A stretch of 64,000 bases of DNA. It comes from an uncultured Alphaproteobacteria bacterium (GTDB lineage: Bacteria; Pseudomonadota; Alphaproteobacteria; Sphingomonadales; Sphingomonadaceae). Shown here piece after piece: positions 44,002 through 52,689 of this stretch. The position numbers and the translations under genes were made by a program. Location: NCBI GenBank assembly GCA_903934325.1, contig CAIZNH010000015.1:1-64000 (forward strand), read 5' to 3'. How positions within the stretch are numbered: position 1 is the stretch's first letter; each line of letters starts with the position of its first letter. The notes under the pieces were generated by a model. That model had not been told where the DNA came from. It saw nothing but the letters and a program-made list of their open reading frames with translations, and made no database searches.

Positions 44002-45263
44002 TGAACACGCCAACCATCAACCTGTTCGATCCCGCGCTGCAGCAGTGCCCCTACGAGGCCTACAAGACCCTGCGCGACGAGGCGCCGGTCTACAACATCC
44101 CCGGCACGCAGATCTATGTGGTCAGCCGTTATGACCACGTGCGCGAGGTGCTGATGGATCCGGCGCGCTTCCCCTCGACCGCGGCGAACGAGCTGATGCG
44201 CGCCAGCCCCACCGATATGGAGCGCGGGCGCAAGGTGGCCGAGCGCTTCAAGGCAAATGGATGGCTCCCCGCGCCGACGCTGGCGGGGCGCGATGACCCG
44301 AACCACAAGCAGATGCGCGCGATGTTCAACGAGGCGTTCAAGCCCAGCCGCATCAAGGAAATCGACCCGCGCGTCGAAACCCTCGCCTACGAACTGATCG
44401 ACGAATTCATCGCGGATGGCCGCTGCGACTGGGTGCGCCAGTTCTGCGTGCCGCTGCCGCTGTTCATCATCGGCGAGCAGATGGGCGCACGCCGCGAGGA
44501 CATGTGGAAGATCAAGGGCTGGACCGACGCCTTCTTCCACCGCATCTCGCTGATGCTGCCCGAGGACAAGCACCTCGAAATGGTCGACCGCGAGATCGAG
44601 GCACAGCACTATTTCCAGCCGATCTTCGAACGCCTGCGCGAACATCCCGATGGCAGCCTCATCTCGGTGCTGGTCAACACCGTGATCGAGGGCTGGGACC
44701 GGCCGCTGAACGACAATGAACTCCACGCCGAGATGATGGCCGATACCTTCGTGGGCGGCTCGGAAACCACCACCAATGCGCTCGCGGCAGGGATGAAGCT
44801 GCTGATCGAGAACAAGGACGTGTGGGCCAAGCTGAAGTCCGATCCCGACAAATATATGCGCAATTTCGTCGAGGAGGTGCTGCGTCTCGAAAGCCCGGTG
44901 CAAAGCCTCATGCGCTTCACCCACAAGGACGTGGAACTGGACGGAGTGACGATCCCGGCAGGCTCCGTCGTCAATGTCCGATACGGCGCGGCGAACCGCG
45001 ACGAGCGCTTCTTCGAATGCCCGGAAAAGCTCGATCTCGATCGGCCCAAGGCGGGCGCACACATGGCCTTCGGGTCAGGCACGCACCACTGCCTCGGCGC
45101 CCCGCTCGCCCGGCGCGAGCTCACCTGGGGCTTCCAGGCCGTGGTCGACCGGTTCGAGGACATGGACTTCGCCCCCGGCGAGAACGACTTCACCTATCAC
45201 CCGCACTTCCTGCTGCGCAGCCTGAAGCAGCTCAACATCACCTTCACCCCGAGGAAGCGCTGA
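44001..45263 (+). CDS. Cytochrome P450 no. 2
   Basis: The 420-residue soluble P450 has the I-helix VGGSETTT (251-258), the K-helix EEVLR (Glu292, Arg295), and the haem loop FGSGTHHCLG with Cys364. The ATG at 44001 shares a base with the CMD stop. It is followed two bases later by a Rieske oxygenase gene, so two oxygen-inserting enzymes are made from one transcript. Confidence 0.93.
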   Translation: MNTPTINLFDPALQQCPYEAYKTLRDEAPVYNIPGTQIYVVSRYDHVREVLMDPARFPSTAANELMRASPTDMERGRKVAERFKANGWLPAPTLAGRDDPNHKQMRAMFNEAFKPSRIKEIDPRVETLAYELIDEFIADGRCDWVRQFCVPLPLFIIGEQMGARREDMWKIKGWTDAFFHRISLMLPEDKHLEMVDREIEAQHYFQPIFERLREHPDGSLISVLVNTVIEGWDRPLNDNELHAEMMADTFVGGSETTTNALAAGMKLLIENKDVWAKLKSDPDKYMRNFVEEVLRLESPVQSLMRFTHKDVELDGVTIPAGSVVNVRYGAANRDERFFECPEKLDLDRPKAGAHMAFGSGTHHCLGAPLARRELTWGFQAVVDRFEDMDFAPGENDFTYHPHFLLRSLKQLNITFTPRKR

Positions 45264-45264
45264 C

Positions 45265-46596
45265 ATGGCTACCCTGCTGAAACCCGCGCCCCAGCGGATC
45301 GATGTCACCCCGCAGCCCATGCCCGCTCTGTCAGGCCGCCCGATCGATGGCAGCCGCTACTGGAGCCATGACTTCATGGCCCGCGAGTGGGACGGGATCT
45401 GGACCAAGGCGTGGCTGATCGGCGGCCTCGCCTCGCAGGTCGCCAAGCCGGGCGACTTCTTCACCTACGAGATCGGGCGCGAGTCCATCCTCGTCACCCA
45501 CGGCGAGGACGGGCAGATCCGCGCCTTCTACAACGTCTGCCCGCACCGCGGAAAACGGCTGGTGATGGAGGAGGAGGGCCATTCCAAACGCCTCGCCTGT
45601 TCCTATCACGGCTGGCGCTTCACGCCCGATGGCGAATTGAACTTCGTCCCCTGCCCCGAGGATTTCGCGGGCGGCTCGCCTTGCGGCAAGGTGCGGCTGG
45701 AAGAGGTCAAGTGCGAGGTCTTCGCCAGCTTCGTCTGGGTCAATCTCGATCCGCAAGCGACCCCGCTCGCCGATCACCTCGGCCCGGTCGCGCACCAGAT
45801 CGCGGGCTACCGCATGGAGCAGATGCACCGCACCCACTGGGTCACGCTGGAGGGCGACTGGAACTGGAAGTGCGTGCAGGACAATTTCAACGAGAGCTAT
45901 CACCTGCCCTTCGTCCACCCGCAGACCCGCTTCGTGATGGAGCAGAGCTACAAGGACTGCCAGTTCGATCTCTATGCGCCGCAAGGCCATGCGCGGATGT
46001 TCATGCCGGGATCACGCCCGGCGCGCAGCCTTCGTGGCCATACCGACACCGTGCTCGAAATGATGGCGAAGGAACTGACCTATTGGGGTCTCGATCCCGA
46101 GGACTTCCGCGATGATCCGCTGCGCACCCGCGAGGCGCTGCAGGCGGCCAAGCGCGAGCGCGGGGCGGACATGGGCTATGATTTCAGTCACTTCCACGAT
46201 GCGCAGCTGACCGATCACTTCCACTACACGATCTTCCCCAATATCAGCTTCAGCCTGAAGCCCGACGGCTGCATCTGGCTGCGCGCCGATCCGCACCCGA
46301 CCGATCCCGAGCGGTGCTATTTCGACATGTGGTATTTCACGTGGTTCCCCGAGGGGAAGGACCGCTACTATTCCTACTCGATGGGCGAGGAGGTCGATCG
46401 CTCCACCCCCGTCCCGCACAAGCGCGGCGTGGTGGGCGAGCTGTCCTGCGGCCCCGGGATCGATCAGGACGTCAGCATCTGGAGCGAACAGCAAAAGGGC
46501 CTGCGCTCGCGCGGCTACAAGGGCGGGCATCTGGCGGGGCAGGAAGCGCGGGTGCGCTTCTTCCACGACACGATCGACCGCTGGCTGGGGGATTAG
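45265..46596 (+). CDS. Rieske non-haem iron oxygenase, alpha subunit 3
   Basis: The 443-residue protein has Rieske ligands Cys92, His94, Cys112 and His115 (CPH...CSYHGW) and a mononuclear iron site with His213 and His218, bridged by Glu210 (ESYHLPFVH) in place of aspartate. It starts one base after the P450 stop. No beta subunit or electron carrier is adjacent, which fits a homotrimeric oxygenase with a partner elsewhere. Confidence 0.93.
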   Translation: MATLLKPAPQRIDVTPQPMPALSGRPIDGSRYWSHDFMAREWDGIWTKAWLIGGLASQVAKPGDFFTYEIGRESILVTHGEDGQIRAFYNVCPHRGKRLVMEEEGHSKRLACSYHGWRFTPDGELNFVPCPEDFAGGSPCGKVRLEEVKCEVFASFVWVNLDPQATPLADHLGPVAHQIAGYRMEQMHRTHWVTLEGDWNWKCVQDNFNESYHLPFVHPQTRFVMEQSYKDCQFDLYAPQGHARMFMPGSRPARSLRGHTDTVLEMMAKELTYWGLDPEDFRDDPLRTREALQAAKRERGADMGYDFSHFHDAQLTDHFHYTIFPNISFSLKPDGCIWLRADPHPTDPERCYFDMWYFTWFPEGKDRYYSYSMGEEVDRSTPVPHKRGVVGELSCGPGIDQDVSIWSEQQKGLRSRGYKGGHLAGQEARVRFFHDTIDRWLGD

Positions 46597-46599
46597 TGC

Positions 46600-46718
46600 T
46601 TCGTCATTGCGAGCCGCAGGCGACGCAATCCATGGCCTGAGGCCGGACGCAAGCACCACCGGCGCGGAGGCCGCTACGGTCAGTCCATGGATTGCGTCGC
46701 TACGCTCGCAATGACGAA
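46600..46718. repeat. Large inverted repeat, TTCGTCATTGCGAGC family
   Basis: The arms at 46600-46635 and 46685-46718 both carry TTCGTCATTGCGAG and GACGCAATCCATGG in opposite orientation around a 49-base centre. It fills the gap between convergent genes and touches the stop of the FAD-enzyme gene. A half-copy lies at 63935-63974. Confidence 0.82.
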
Positions 46719-48338
46719 CTACGCGTTCGCCAAAGCCGCCGTGCGCCCCGCGATATAGCCATAGGTCAGCGCGGGGCCGAGCGTCCCGCCAGCGCCCGCG
46801 TAAATCCCGCCGGTCGGGCAGGCGATGGCATTGCCCGCGCCCAGCAGGCCGGGGATCGGCGCGCCATCATGGCCCAGAATACGCGCCTGTCCGTCCGTCC
46901 TCGGCCCGCCATTGGTGCCGAGCAGGCCGGACGCAATCTCCACCGCATAGAACGGCGCCTCGCGGATCGCGCCGAGCGTCACCGCCGTGCCTTCTCGCGA
47001 GCGGTCGCCGTAGAAGTGGTCATAGGCGCTCGTCCCGCGCCCGAAATCGGGATCGCGGCCTTCATCGGCATGTACATTGAAGCGCGCCACGGTTTCGGTC
47101 AGCGCGGCTGCATCAAGGCCGATCTGCGCGGCCAGCCCCTCAAGCGTATCGGCGCGCATCACCCAGTCGGGCATCGGCTGGCCCGGCTGGCGCGTGCCCA
47201 GCGGATAGCGCGCGGCATATTGCGCGTCGAAGATGAGGTAGGCGGGCAGGTTCAGGTAATCATAGCTGCGCGGATCGAACTGGTGGAACACGCCGCCCAA
47301 TGAGGAATAATTCGCCGCCTCGTTGCAGAAGCGCTCGGCCTTGCGGTTGACCATGATGGAGTGCGGCACGGTGCGCTCGATCAGGATGATCTGCGCGCGT
47401 TGCTCGCCGCTGGCCCAGGGCGCATCCGGGGTGACGAGGGTGGGCGCCCACCATGCGCTCGTCATGTTGCCCAGCTTCGCGCCCGCCGACATCGCCAGCT
47501 TCAATCCGCCGCCGGTGCCGGTGGGCGGGCTGGCCGGTGCGGTGACCGGCCCGCGCAGGAAGGTCTGGCGCAGTTCGGTGTCCCATTCGAAGCCGCCGGT
47601 GGTGATGATCACGCCGCGACTGGCAGAAAGGGCGAAGGGCGCGCCGTCCCTGGTGCCTTCGATGCCGGTGATGCGCTCGCCATCACGCACCAGCCGGTGC
47701 GTCTCGACCCCGAGGATCGGTTCGATCCCGCGCGCAAGACAGGCCTTGAGCAATCGCGCGACCATCGCCTGTCCGAAGCCGCATTGGCGGGCTGCCATGC
47801 GCTCACCCAGCACCTCCAACGGCGGCATCGCGGTCGCGCCGCCCAGCGGGGTTTCGCGCAGCATCAGCGGCTTGGGCTCTTCGATGGCGTAAATGCGCGA
47901 AGCCCATTCACCGAGCTCCCCCAGCGCAAACAGATCATGGTCGAGCGCGCGCGAGCCTTCCGGCTTGGCGCCCGGACGATCGAGGTAATAGTCGGGATAG
48001 CCCGGCAGCACCGAGACAGAGAGCGCTTCGATGCTTTCCAGAAAGGCCAGCGCTTCCGGCCCCTTGTCGACGAAGGCCCCCAGCGTCTCGTCCACCAGAT
48101 CGCCGTGATCGAGGCTGCGGAAATAGGCGAGCGCATCCGCGCGGCTGTCGGCCATCCCGGCTTCGCGCATCCGGGGGTTGTCCGCCACCCAGATCACCCC
48201 GCCCGATATGGCAGAGGTGCCGCCGATCCGCTCCCACCGCTCGACGAGGGCAACCCTCGCGCCCGCTTCATGTGCCGCAAGCGCCGCCGCCATGCCGGCC
48301 GCGCCCGTTCCGAGAATGATGACGTCGAAATCGCTCAT
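46719..48338 (-). CDS. FAD-dependent oxidoreductase, 3-ketosteroid-dehydrogenase-like
   Basis: The 539-residue protein has the FAD-binding loop GTGAAG (10-15), GGTSAISGG (39-47) and the C-terminal flavin stretch SGLLGTNGGPRTD...GGIYAGAGGTLGPALTYG. It belongs to the fumarate-reductase/3-ketosteroid delta1-dehydrogenase group, which desaturates rings next to a ketone. No membrane anchor is visible. This is the strongest single pointer to a steroid-like substrate, though the group also contains unrelated reductases. Confidence 0.88.
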   Translation of the reverse strand: MSDFDVIILGTGAAGMAAALAAHEAGARVALVERWERIGGTSAISGGVIWVADNPRMREAGMADSRADALAYFRSLDHGDLVDETLGAFVDKGPEALAFLESIEALSVSVLPGYPDYYLDRPGAKPEGSRALDHDLFALGELGEWASRIYAIEEPKPLMLRETPLGGATAMPPLEVLGERMAARQCGFGQAMVARLLKACLARGIEPILGVETHRLVRDGERITGIEGTRDGAPFALSASRGVIITTGGFEWDTELRQTFLRGPVTAPASPPTGTGGGLKLAMSAGAKLGNMTSAWWAPTLVTPDAPWASGEQRAQIILIERTVPHSIMVNRKAERFCNEAANYSSLGGVFHQFDPRSYDYLNLPAYLIFDAQYAARYPLGTRQPGQPMPDWVMRADTLEGLAAQIGLDAAALTETVARFNVHADEGRDPDFGRGTSAYDHFYGDRSREGTAVTLGAIREAPFYAVEIASGLLGTNGGPRTDGQARILGHDGAPIPGLLGAGNAIACPTGGIYAGAGGTLGPALTYGYIAGRTAALANA

Positions 48339-48440
48339 GCCGCCATAAGCGCGCCTGAGAGCGCAGGCGGCAACCCGTCATTTTGGCAAGGTGCGCGAGG
48401 GGACGCGGGCGGCTACCCAGCCCAAGCAAAGGAGAGAGCT

Positions 48441-49217
48441 ATGAAACTGGCAGGAAAAATCGCCGCGATCACCGGGGGCACGGCAGGCATGGGACGCGGG
48501 ATTGCCGAGGCGTTTCTGGCCGAGGGCGCGAGCGTGGCGCTGTTCGCGCGCAATGCCGAAAAGGGCGCGAAGGTGCTGGAAGAGCTTGGTGCCGGTGACC
48601 GCGCGATCTTCATCGCAGGCGACGTGATGGAGCAGGCCGATCTCGAAGGCTTCGTCGATCAGGTCATCGCCCATTTCGGCACGCTCGACATTCTGGTGAA
48701 CAATGCCGGCGGCGCGGGGGACTTGCAGCCGCTGGTGAACCTCTCCGATCACGCCTTCGACGAGGCGATGAAGTGGAACGTCTATTCCACCTTCTGGGCC
48801 ACGCGCCGCGCGCTGCCGAGCATGCTGGAAAAGGGCGATGGCCGGGTGATCAACATCTCCTCGATGGAGGGCAAGCACGGCAAGGCGGTGCTGACGGCAT
48901 ACTCGGCCGCCAAGCACGCGGTGAACGGCATGACCAAGAGCCTTGCGCGCGAAGTGGGCGCGGCTGGCGTGACGGTCAACGCGATCTGCCCGGGCATCGT
49001 CATCACCGACATCATCAAGAACAACGGCCCCGCCACCGCCAAGGCGATGGGGATGGAGCTGGACGAGATGATCGCGATGTTCGCGGCGGATTCGGCGATC
49101 AAGCGGCCGAACACGGTCGAGGAAGTGGCCGCGGTCGCGGTGCTGCTGGCGAGCGAGGCGGGCGCGGGGATCACCGGCCAGCAGATCAGCGTCGATGGCG
49201 GGACAGCGCAGTACTAG
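48441..49217 (+). CDS. Short-chain dehydrogenase/reductase
   Basis: The 258-residue classical SDR has TGGTAGMG, NNAGG and YSAAK, and ends ISVDGGTAQY. The ATG at 48441 sits seven bases after AAAGGAGAG; the much longer frame upstream is a shadow of the FAD-enzyme gene. A parS-type palindrome follows its stop at 49308. Confidence 0.92.
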   Translation: MKLAGKIAAITGGTAGMGRGIAEAFLAEGASVALFARNAEKGAKVLEELGAGDRAIFIAGDVMEQADLEGFVDQVIAHFGTLDILVNNAGGAGDLQPLVNLSDHAFDEAMKWNVYSTFWATRRALPSMLEKGDGRVINISSMEGKHGKAVLTAYSAAKHAVNGMTKSLAREVGAAGVTVNAICPGIVITDIIKNNGPATAKAMGMELDEMIAMFAADSAIKRPNTVEEVAAVAVLLASEAGAGITGQQISVDGGTAQY

Positions 49218-49307
49218 GCCAAAAATCGGCCTGACGCGCGAATTTCAGGGTCGGTTTGACCCCCTGATAGCACGCAGTTGGCACCCGGATGGCAGGCGCG
49301 GGGGCAA

Positions 49308-49323
49308 TGTTTCACGTGAAACA
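49308..49323. other. parS-type centromere site
   Basis: The perfect 16-base palindrome TGTTTCACGTGAAACA matches the ParB-binding parS consensus used by many bacteria, including alphaproteobacteria. It is extended by AA/TT and, with one bulged base, by GGGGGC/GCCCCC (49300-49332), so the RNA would also form a strong hairpin. It lies between two convergent SDR genes. Chromosomal parS sites normally cluster near the replication origin; parAB is not in this window. Confidence 0.82.
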
Positions 49324-49342
49324 TTTGCCCCCTTTGCCCCCT

Positions 49343-50152
49343 CTAGCCTTGCAGTTTTGCCATCGCCGCGCCCACCGCTGCGGCGACATCGCCCGCCTGC
49401 GGATTGCCGCGCATGATCAACCCGCCATTGGGCTGGATATTGGCCCCCGTGACATAGGCCTGATCGGTGCTGAGCCACAGGCAGGCATGGGCGACATCGT
49501 CCACGGTGTTGAGCCGGCCCATCGGATAGCGCGGCAGGAAGGCGTCGGTCAGACCCGGCACCTGGAAGCTCGCATGGGTCATCGGGCTGTCGGTGAAGGC
49601 GGGCGAGACAGTGTTGGCCTTGATCCCCAAGTGCCCGTAATCATTGGCAACACACTCGATCAGCGCCTCGGAGCCGCGCTTGGTGCCGATATAGGCGGCG
49701 TGGTTGGTGATGATCGCCTTGGTGGTGGCCGAGGACAGGCTGATCAGCGAACCGCCGGTCGGCGTTTGCGCACTCATCACCCGCACGAAGGCCTGCAGGA
49801 AGTGGTGCACGCCCTTGAACTGCAGGTCGACGATCTGGTCGAGCTGCTCGTCGGTGATTTCCTCCAGGCTCGCCAGAAGCCCCCAGCCTGTGGTGTTGAT
49901 GGCGATATCGACCCGGCCGAAGGCGGCAACCGCCTTGTCGGCCATGGCATTGACCTCGGCCTTCTTGGCAATGTCGCACAGGGCATATTCGCCGCCGAGC
50001 TCCTTGGCGAGCGCGGCGAGCGGCGCTTCCTTGCGGCCCGCCACCATCACCTTTGCGCCCTCCTTCGCAAACAGGCGGGCGATGGTCTGGCCCATGTTGC
50101 CTTCCGACGCCGCCCCCAGAATGACCGCGGTCTTGCCTTGCAATTGTCCCAT
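49343..50152 (-). CDS. SDR-family oxidoreductase with atypical cofactor loop
   Basis: The 269-residue protein is an SDR with YIGTK as the active-site pair, but its cofactor loop reads GAASEGNMGQT instead of TGxxxGxG, more like the divergent enoyl-reductase-type SDRs. The start at 50152 follows GGAGACACGAG. It may reduce a double bond or a ketone. It is divergent from the SnoaL-like gene at 50279 and converges on the parS site. Confidence 0.88.
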   Translation of the reverse strand: MGQLQGKTAVILGAASEGNMGQTIARLFAKEGAKVMVAGRKEAPLAALAKELGGEYALCDIAKKAEVNAMADKAVAAFGRVDIAINTTGWGLLASLEEITDEQLDQIVDLQFKGVHHFLQAFVRVMSAQTPTGGSLISLSSATTKAIITNHAAYIGTKRGSEALIECVANDYGHLGIKANTVSPAFTDSPMTHASFQVPGLTDAFLPRYPMGRLNTVDDVAHACLWLSTDQAYVTGANIQPNGGLIMRGNPQAGDVAAAVGAAMAKLQG

Positions 50153-50278
50153 CTCGTGTCTCCTCTCTGCCCTTGCGAGTAACACGCCCCGCCCCGCCCC
50201 CACCCTTCCCAAAAGTGTCCATTGTTCGCAGCCCCCCCGCACCTGATAGCGAGGCCACGATAAAGGGAGAGCCGAGCC

Positions 50279-50689
50279 ATGTTTACCGGACCGCTGGAGG
50301 ATCGCGTGGCGATCAATGAATTGAATGGCACCTATGCCGATGGCGTGGTGCGGATCGATCCTGTCACCTGGGCGAGCGTCTGGGCCGATGATGCCGACTG
50401 GGATCTGATGGGCCACAAGACCCACGGCAAGGACGCGATCGTCGCCTTCTGGAACGGCGCGATGAGCGGGCTGGAGGCGGTCAGCTTCCACTGCGTGCCC
50501 TGCATGATCGAAGTCACCGGAGATACCGCCAAGGCACGGGTGCAGACGCAGGAAATCCTCAAGCCCAAGGACGCCAAGGCGCGCCATGTCGGCGGGCTCT
50601 ACGAGGACGAATTGCGCAAGGTGGACGGGCAGTGGCGCTTCACCAGCCGCACCTTCAAGATCATCGCCGAATTCGGTGTGGAGGGCTGA
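50279..50689 (+). CDS. SnoaL-like (NTF2-fold) protein
   Basis: The 136-residue protein is of the SnoaL_4 type: LEDRVAINELNGTYADGVVRID, WADDADWDLMG, and a C-terminal GLYEDELRKVDGQWRFTSRTFKI. AAAGGGAGAG precedes the ATG. The ABM-fold gene begins five bases after its stop, repeating the SnoaL-ABM pairing seen at 41047-41963. Confidence 0.84.
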   Translation: MFTGPLEDRVAINELNGTYADGVVRIDPVTWASVWADDADWDLMGHKTHGKDAIVAFWNGAMSGLEAVSFHCVPCMIEVTGDTAKARVQTQEILKPKDAKARHVGGLYEDELRKVDGQWRFTSRTFKIIAEFGVEG

Positions 50690-50694
50690 TTCTA

Positions 50695-51036
50695 ATGGCA
50701 AAAATCCTGATTTCCGCCCAGATCGACCTCGATCCCGCCCAGCGCGAAGAGGCGCTGCGCACCGCCCGCCCGCATATCGAAGCGGCGCTCGCGGAGAAGG
50801 GCTGCATCCACTACGACTGGAGCGCCTGTTCGATGAACCCCGCGCGCGTCAACGTGTTCGAGGAGTGGGAGAGCGAGGAAGCCCTCGCTGCGCACTTCAA
50901 GGATCCGGCCTATACCGGCATGCGCGATCACATCGGCCAGTTCGGCATCACCGGGGCGGTAAGCGCCAAGTATCGGGTCGACGCCGAAGGCCCGGTCTAC
51001 AACGCCGAGGGCAATGCAACCGAGGCATTCGACTGA
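50695..51036 (+). CDS. Antibiotic-biosynthesis-monooxygenase-fold protein
   Basis: The 113-residue protein has a typical ABM dimeric alpha/beta-barrel layout: ILISAQIDLDPAQREEAL, IEAALAEKGCIHYDWS, NVFEEWESEEALAAHF. Relatives are small cofactor-free monooxygenases. GGAGGG lies 9-14 bases before the ATG at 50695. It is translated just after the SnoaL-like gene. Confidence 0.84.
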   Translation: MAKILISAQIDLDPAQREEALRTARPHIEAALAEKGCIHYDWSACSMNPARVNVFEEWESEEALAAHFKDPAYTGMRDHIGQFGITGAVSAKYRVDAEGPVYNAEGNATEAFD

Positions 51037-51046
51037 GATCAGGTCC

Positions 51047-51559
51047 GTGCTGCTCGGCGCGATCCTCGCCGGCGGACAGGCGCGGCGGTTCGGCAGCGAC
51101 AAGGCGCAGGCGCTCTATGGAGGCGCGCGGCTGATCGATCGGGTCGCCGCCGCTATGGTCGCACAGTCCGGCGCGCTGGTGGTGTGCGGGCGCGAGGAGC
51201 CAGGTTTCCGCTGCATCCCCGATTGGCCCGAGCCCGGCCTCGGCCCGCTCGGCGGGCTTGCCGCCGCCCTGCGCCACGCGGACGAGAACGGCTTTGCAGG
51301 CGTGCTGTCGGCCGGGGTGGATGCGCCCGATCTGCCGCATGATCTTGCCCGCGCGCTGGCGGGCGAAGGCGCGGCAATCGTCGAAAGCCAGCCGGTGGTC
51401 GGCCTGTGGCCAGCCTCGGCCGCGCCGATGCTGGAGGCCTTTCTCGACAGCGGAGGCCGCTCGCTCTACCGCTTCGCCGATCACATCGCCGCGCGGCGGG
51501 TGGACCTCGCCCACCCGCTGATGAACGTCAACCGGCCGGAGGACCTGCCCCCGGCCTGA
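51047..51559 (+). CDS. mobA: Molybdenum cofactor guanylyltransferase
   Basis: The 170-residue protein is MobA-like, attaching GMP to molybdopterin to make the guanine dinucleotide form of the cofactor. It has LAGGQARRFGSDKA near the N-terminus and GLGPLGGLAAAL, with the final NVNRPEDL. I favour the GTG at 51047; an in-frame ATG at 51014 would overlap the upstream gene by 23 bases. It is somewhat short for the family. A molybdopterin enzyme lies 1.1 kb away, which may explain its presence. Confidence 0.85.
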   Translation: MLLGAILAGGQARRFGSDKAQALYGGARLIDRVAAAMVAQSGALVVCGREEPGFRCIPDWPEPGLGPLGGLAAALRHADENGFAGVLSAGVDAPDLPHDLARALAGEGAAIVESQPVVGLWPASAAPMLEAFLDSGGRSLYRFADHIAARRVDLAHPLMNVNRPEDLPPA

Positions 51560-51563
51560 GGCG

Positions 51564-52568
51564 TTAGAGCTTCAGCATCTGCTTGCCGCGATTGAGCCCG
51601 CTGAACAGGCGCTGCAAAGTCTGCGGCGCGTTCTCGAAGCCGTGCTGGATGTCTTCCTGATACTTGAGGCTGCCGTCCTTGACGAAGCCTTCCAGCCGCT
51701 TGCGGATGCCGGGGAATTCGCTCGCCCAGTCGAGCACGATGAAGCCCGCCATGGTGCCGCGCCGGAACACGAGGTTGAAGTAGTTCTCCGGCCCGGCAGG
51801 CAGGCTTCCCGTCTCGTAACGGCTGATCCCGCCGCAGATCACCACGCGGGCATTGGTGGCGATGCAGGCGAGCATGTCGTTTAGGATCTTGCCGCCGACA
51901 TTGTCGTAGATCACGTCAACCCCGCGCGGGCACAGCTCGCGGATCTGCGCCTTCACGTTGCCCGCCTTGTAATCGATCGCGGCGTCATAGCCCGCCTCGC
52001 GCACCAGCCAGTCGCACTTGTCCTGCCCGCCCGCGATGCCGACCACGCGGCACCCGGCGATCTTGGCAAGCTGGCCGACGATGCTCCCCGTTGCCCCGGC
52101 AGCGCCGCTCACCAGCACGGTGTCGCCCGCCACCGGCTTGCCCACCTTGAACAGCCCGCAATAGGCGGTGAGGCCAGTGGTCCCCAGCACCGAGAGCACG
52201 GCGGTGGGCGAAATCTCGGTCTCGACCTTGGTCAGTTCCTTGCCATCGGTGACGAGATATTCGGCCCAGCCGGTGGTGCCGAACACGAGGTCACCCACCG
52301 CAAAGCGCCCGCCGTTGGACGCCACGACTTCGGCGATGCCACTGCCGCGCATCACGTCGCCGATCGCCATCGGCGCGACGTAATCGGCGATGTTCTCCAT
52401 CCAGCCCTTCTGCGCCGGATCAAAGCCCAGATAGTGCGTCTTAAGCAGCATCTCGCCCGCGCCGGGATCGGGCAGCTCGACCGTCGCCATCTTGAAGTCG
52501 TTCTCGATCTCGATGCCGCGACCGCGCGGGTGTCCGTTCAAGAGCCATTGGCGAGTGGTGGTGGGCAT
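51564..52568 (-). CDS. NADPH-dependent medium-chain reductase (MDR) 2
   Basis: The 334-residue protein is a zinc-free MDR with cofactor loop SGAAGATGSIVGQLAKIAG and DVIYDNVGG, the double-bond-reductase type. The ATG at 52568 follows AAGGAGA; the longer frame above lies in the leader. It converges on mobA with a four-base gap and is divergent from the molybdopterin enzyme gene. Confidence 0.88.
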   Translation of the reverse strand: MPTTTRQWLLNGHPRGRGIEIENDFKMATVELPDPGAGEMLLKTHYLGFDPAQKGWMENIADYVAPMAIGDVMRGSGIAEVVASNGGRFAVGDLVFGTTGWAEYLVTDGKELTKVETEISPTAVLSVLGTTGLTAYCGLFKVGKPVAGDTVLVSGAAGATGSIVGQLAKIAGCRVVGIAGGQDKCDWLVREAGYDAAIDYKAGNVKAQIRELCPRGVDVIYDNVGGKILNDMLACIATNARVVICGGISRYETGSLPAGPENYFNLVFRRGTMAGFIVLDWASEFPGIRKRLEGFVKDGSLKYQEDIQHGFENAPQTLQRLFSGLNRGKQMLKL

Positions 52569-52689
52569 GGAACTGTCTCCTTGGTTTGCCTGCCCTATTG
52601 CGAGCGCGCCGCCCGCCTCTCCACGGCCAAAAGTGTCAGTCGAGCCGCCTGCCGCCTGTGGTAGTTTGCGCATTCCAAGGAGAGAGACG

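Noticed and set aside
46600..46718. Insertion sequence ends
   Set aside because: No transposase frame or target duplication is visible; the unit is a short palindromic repeat.
49300..49332. Plain terminator only
   Set aside because: The hairpin may terminate transcription, but the core is an exact 16-base parS consensus, which chance or a terminator would rarely produce.
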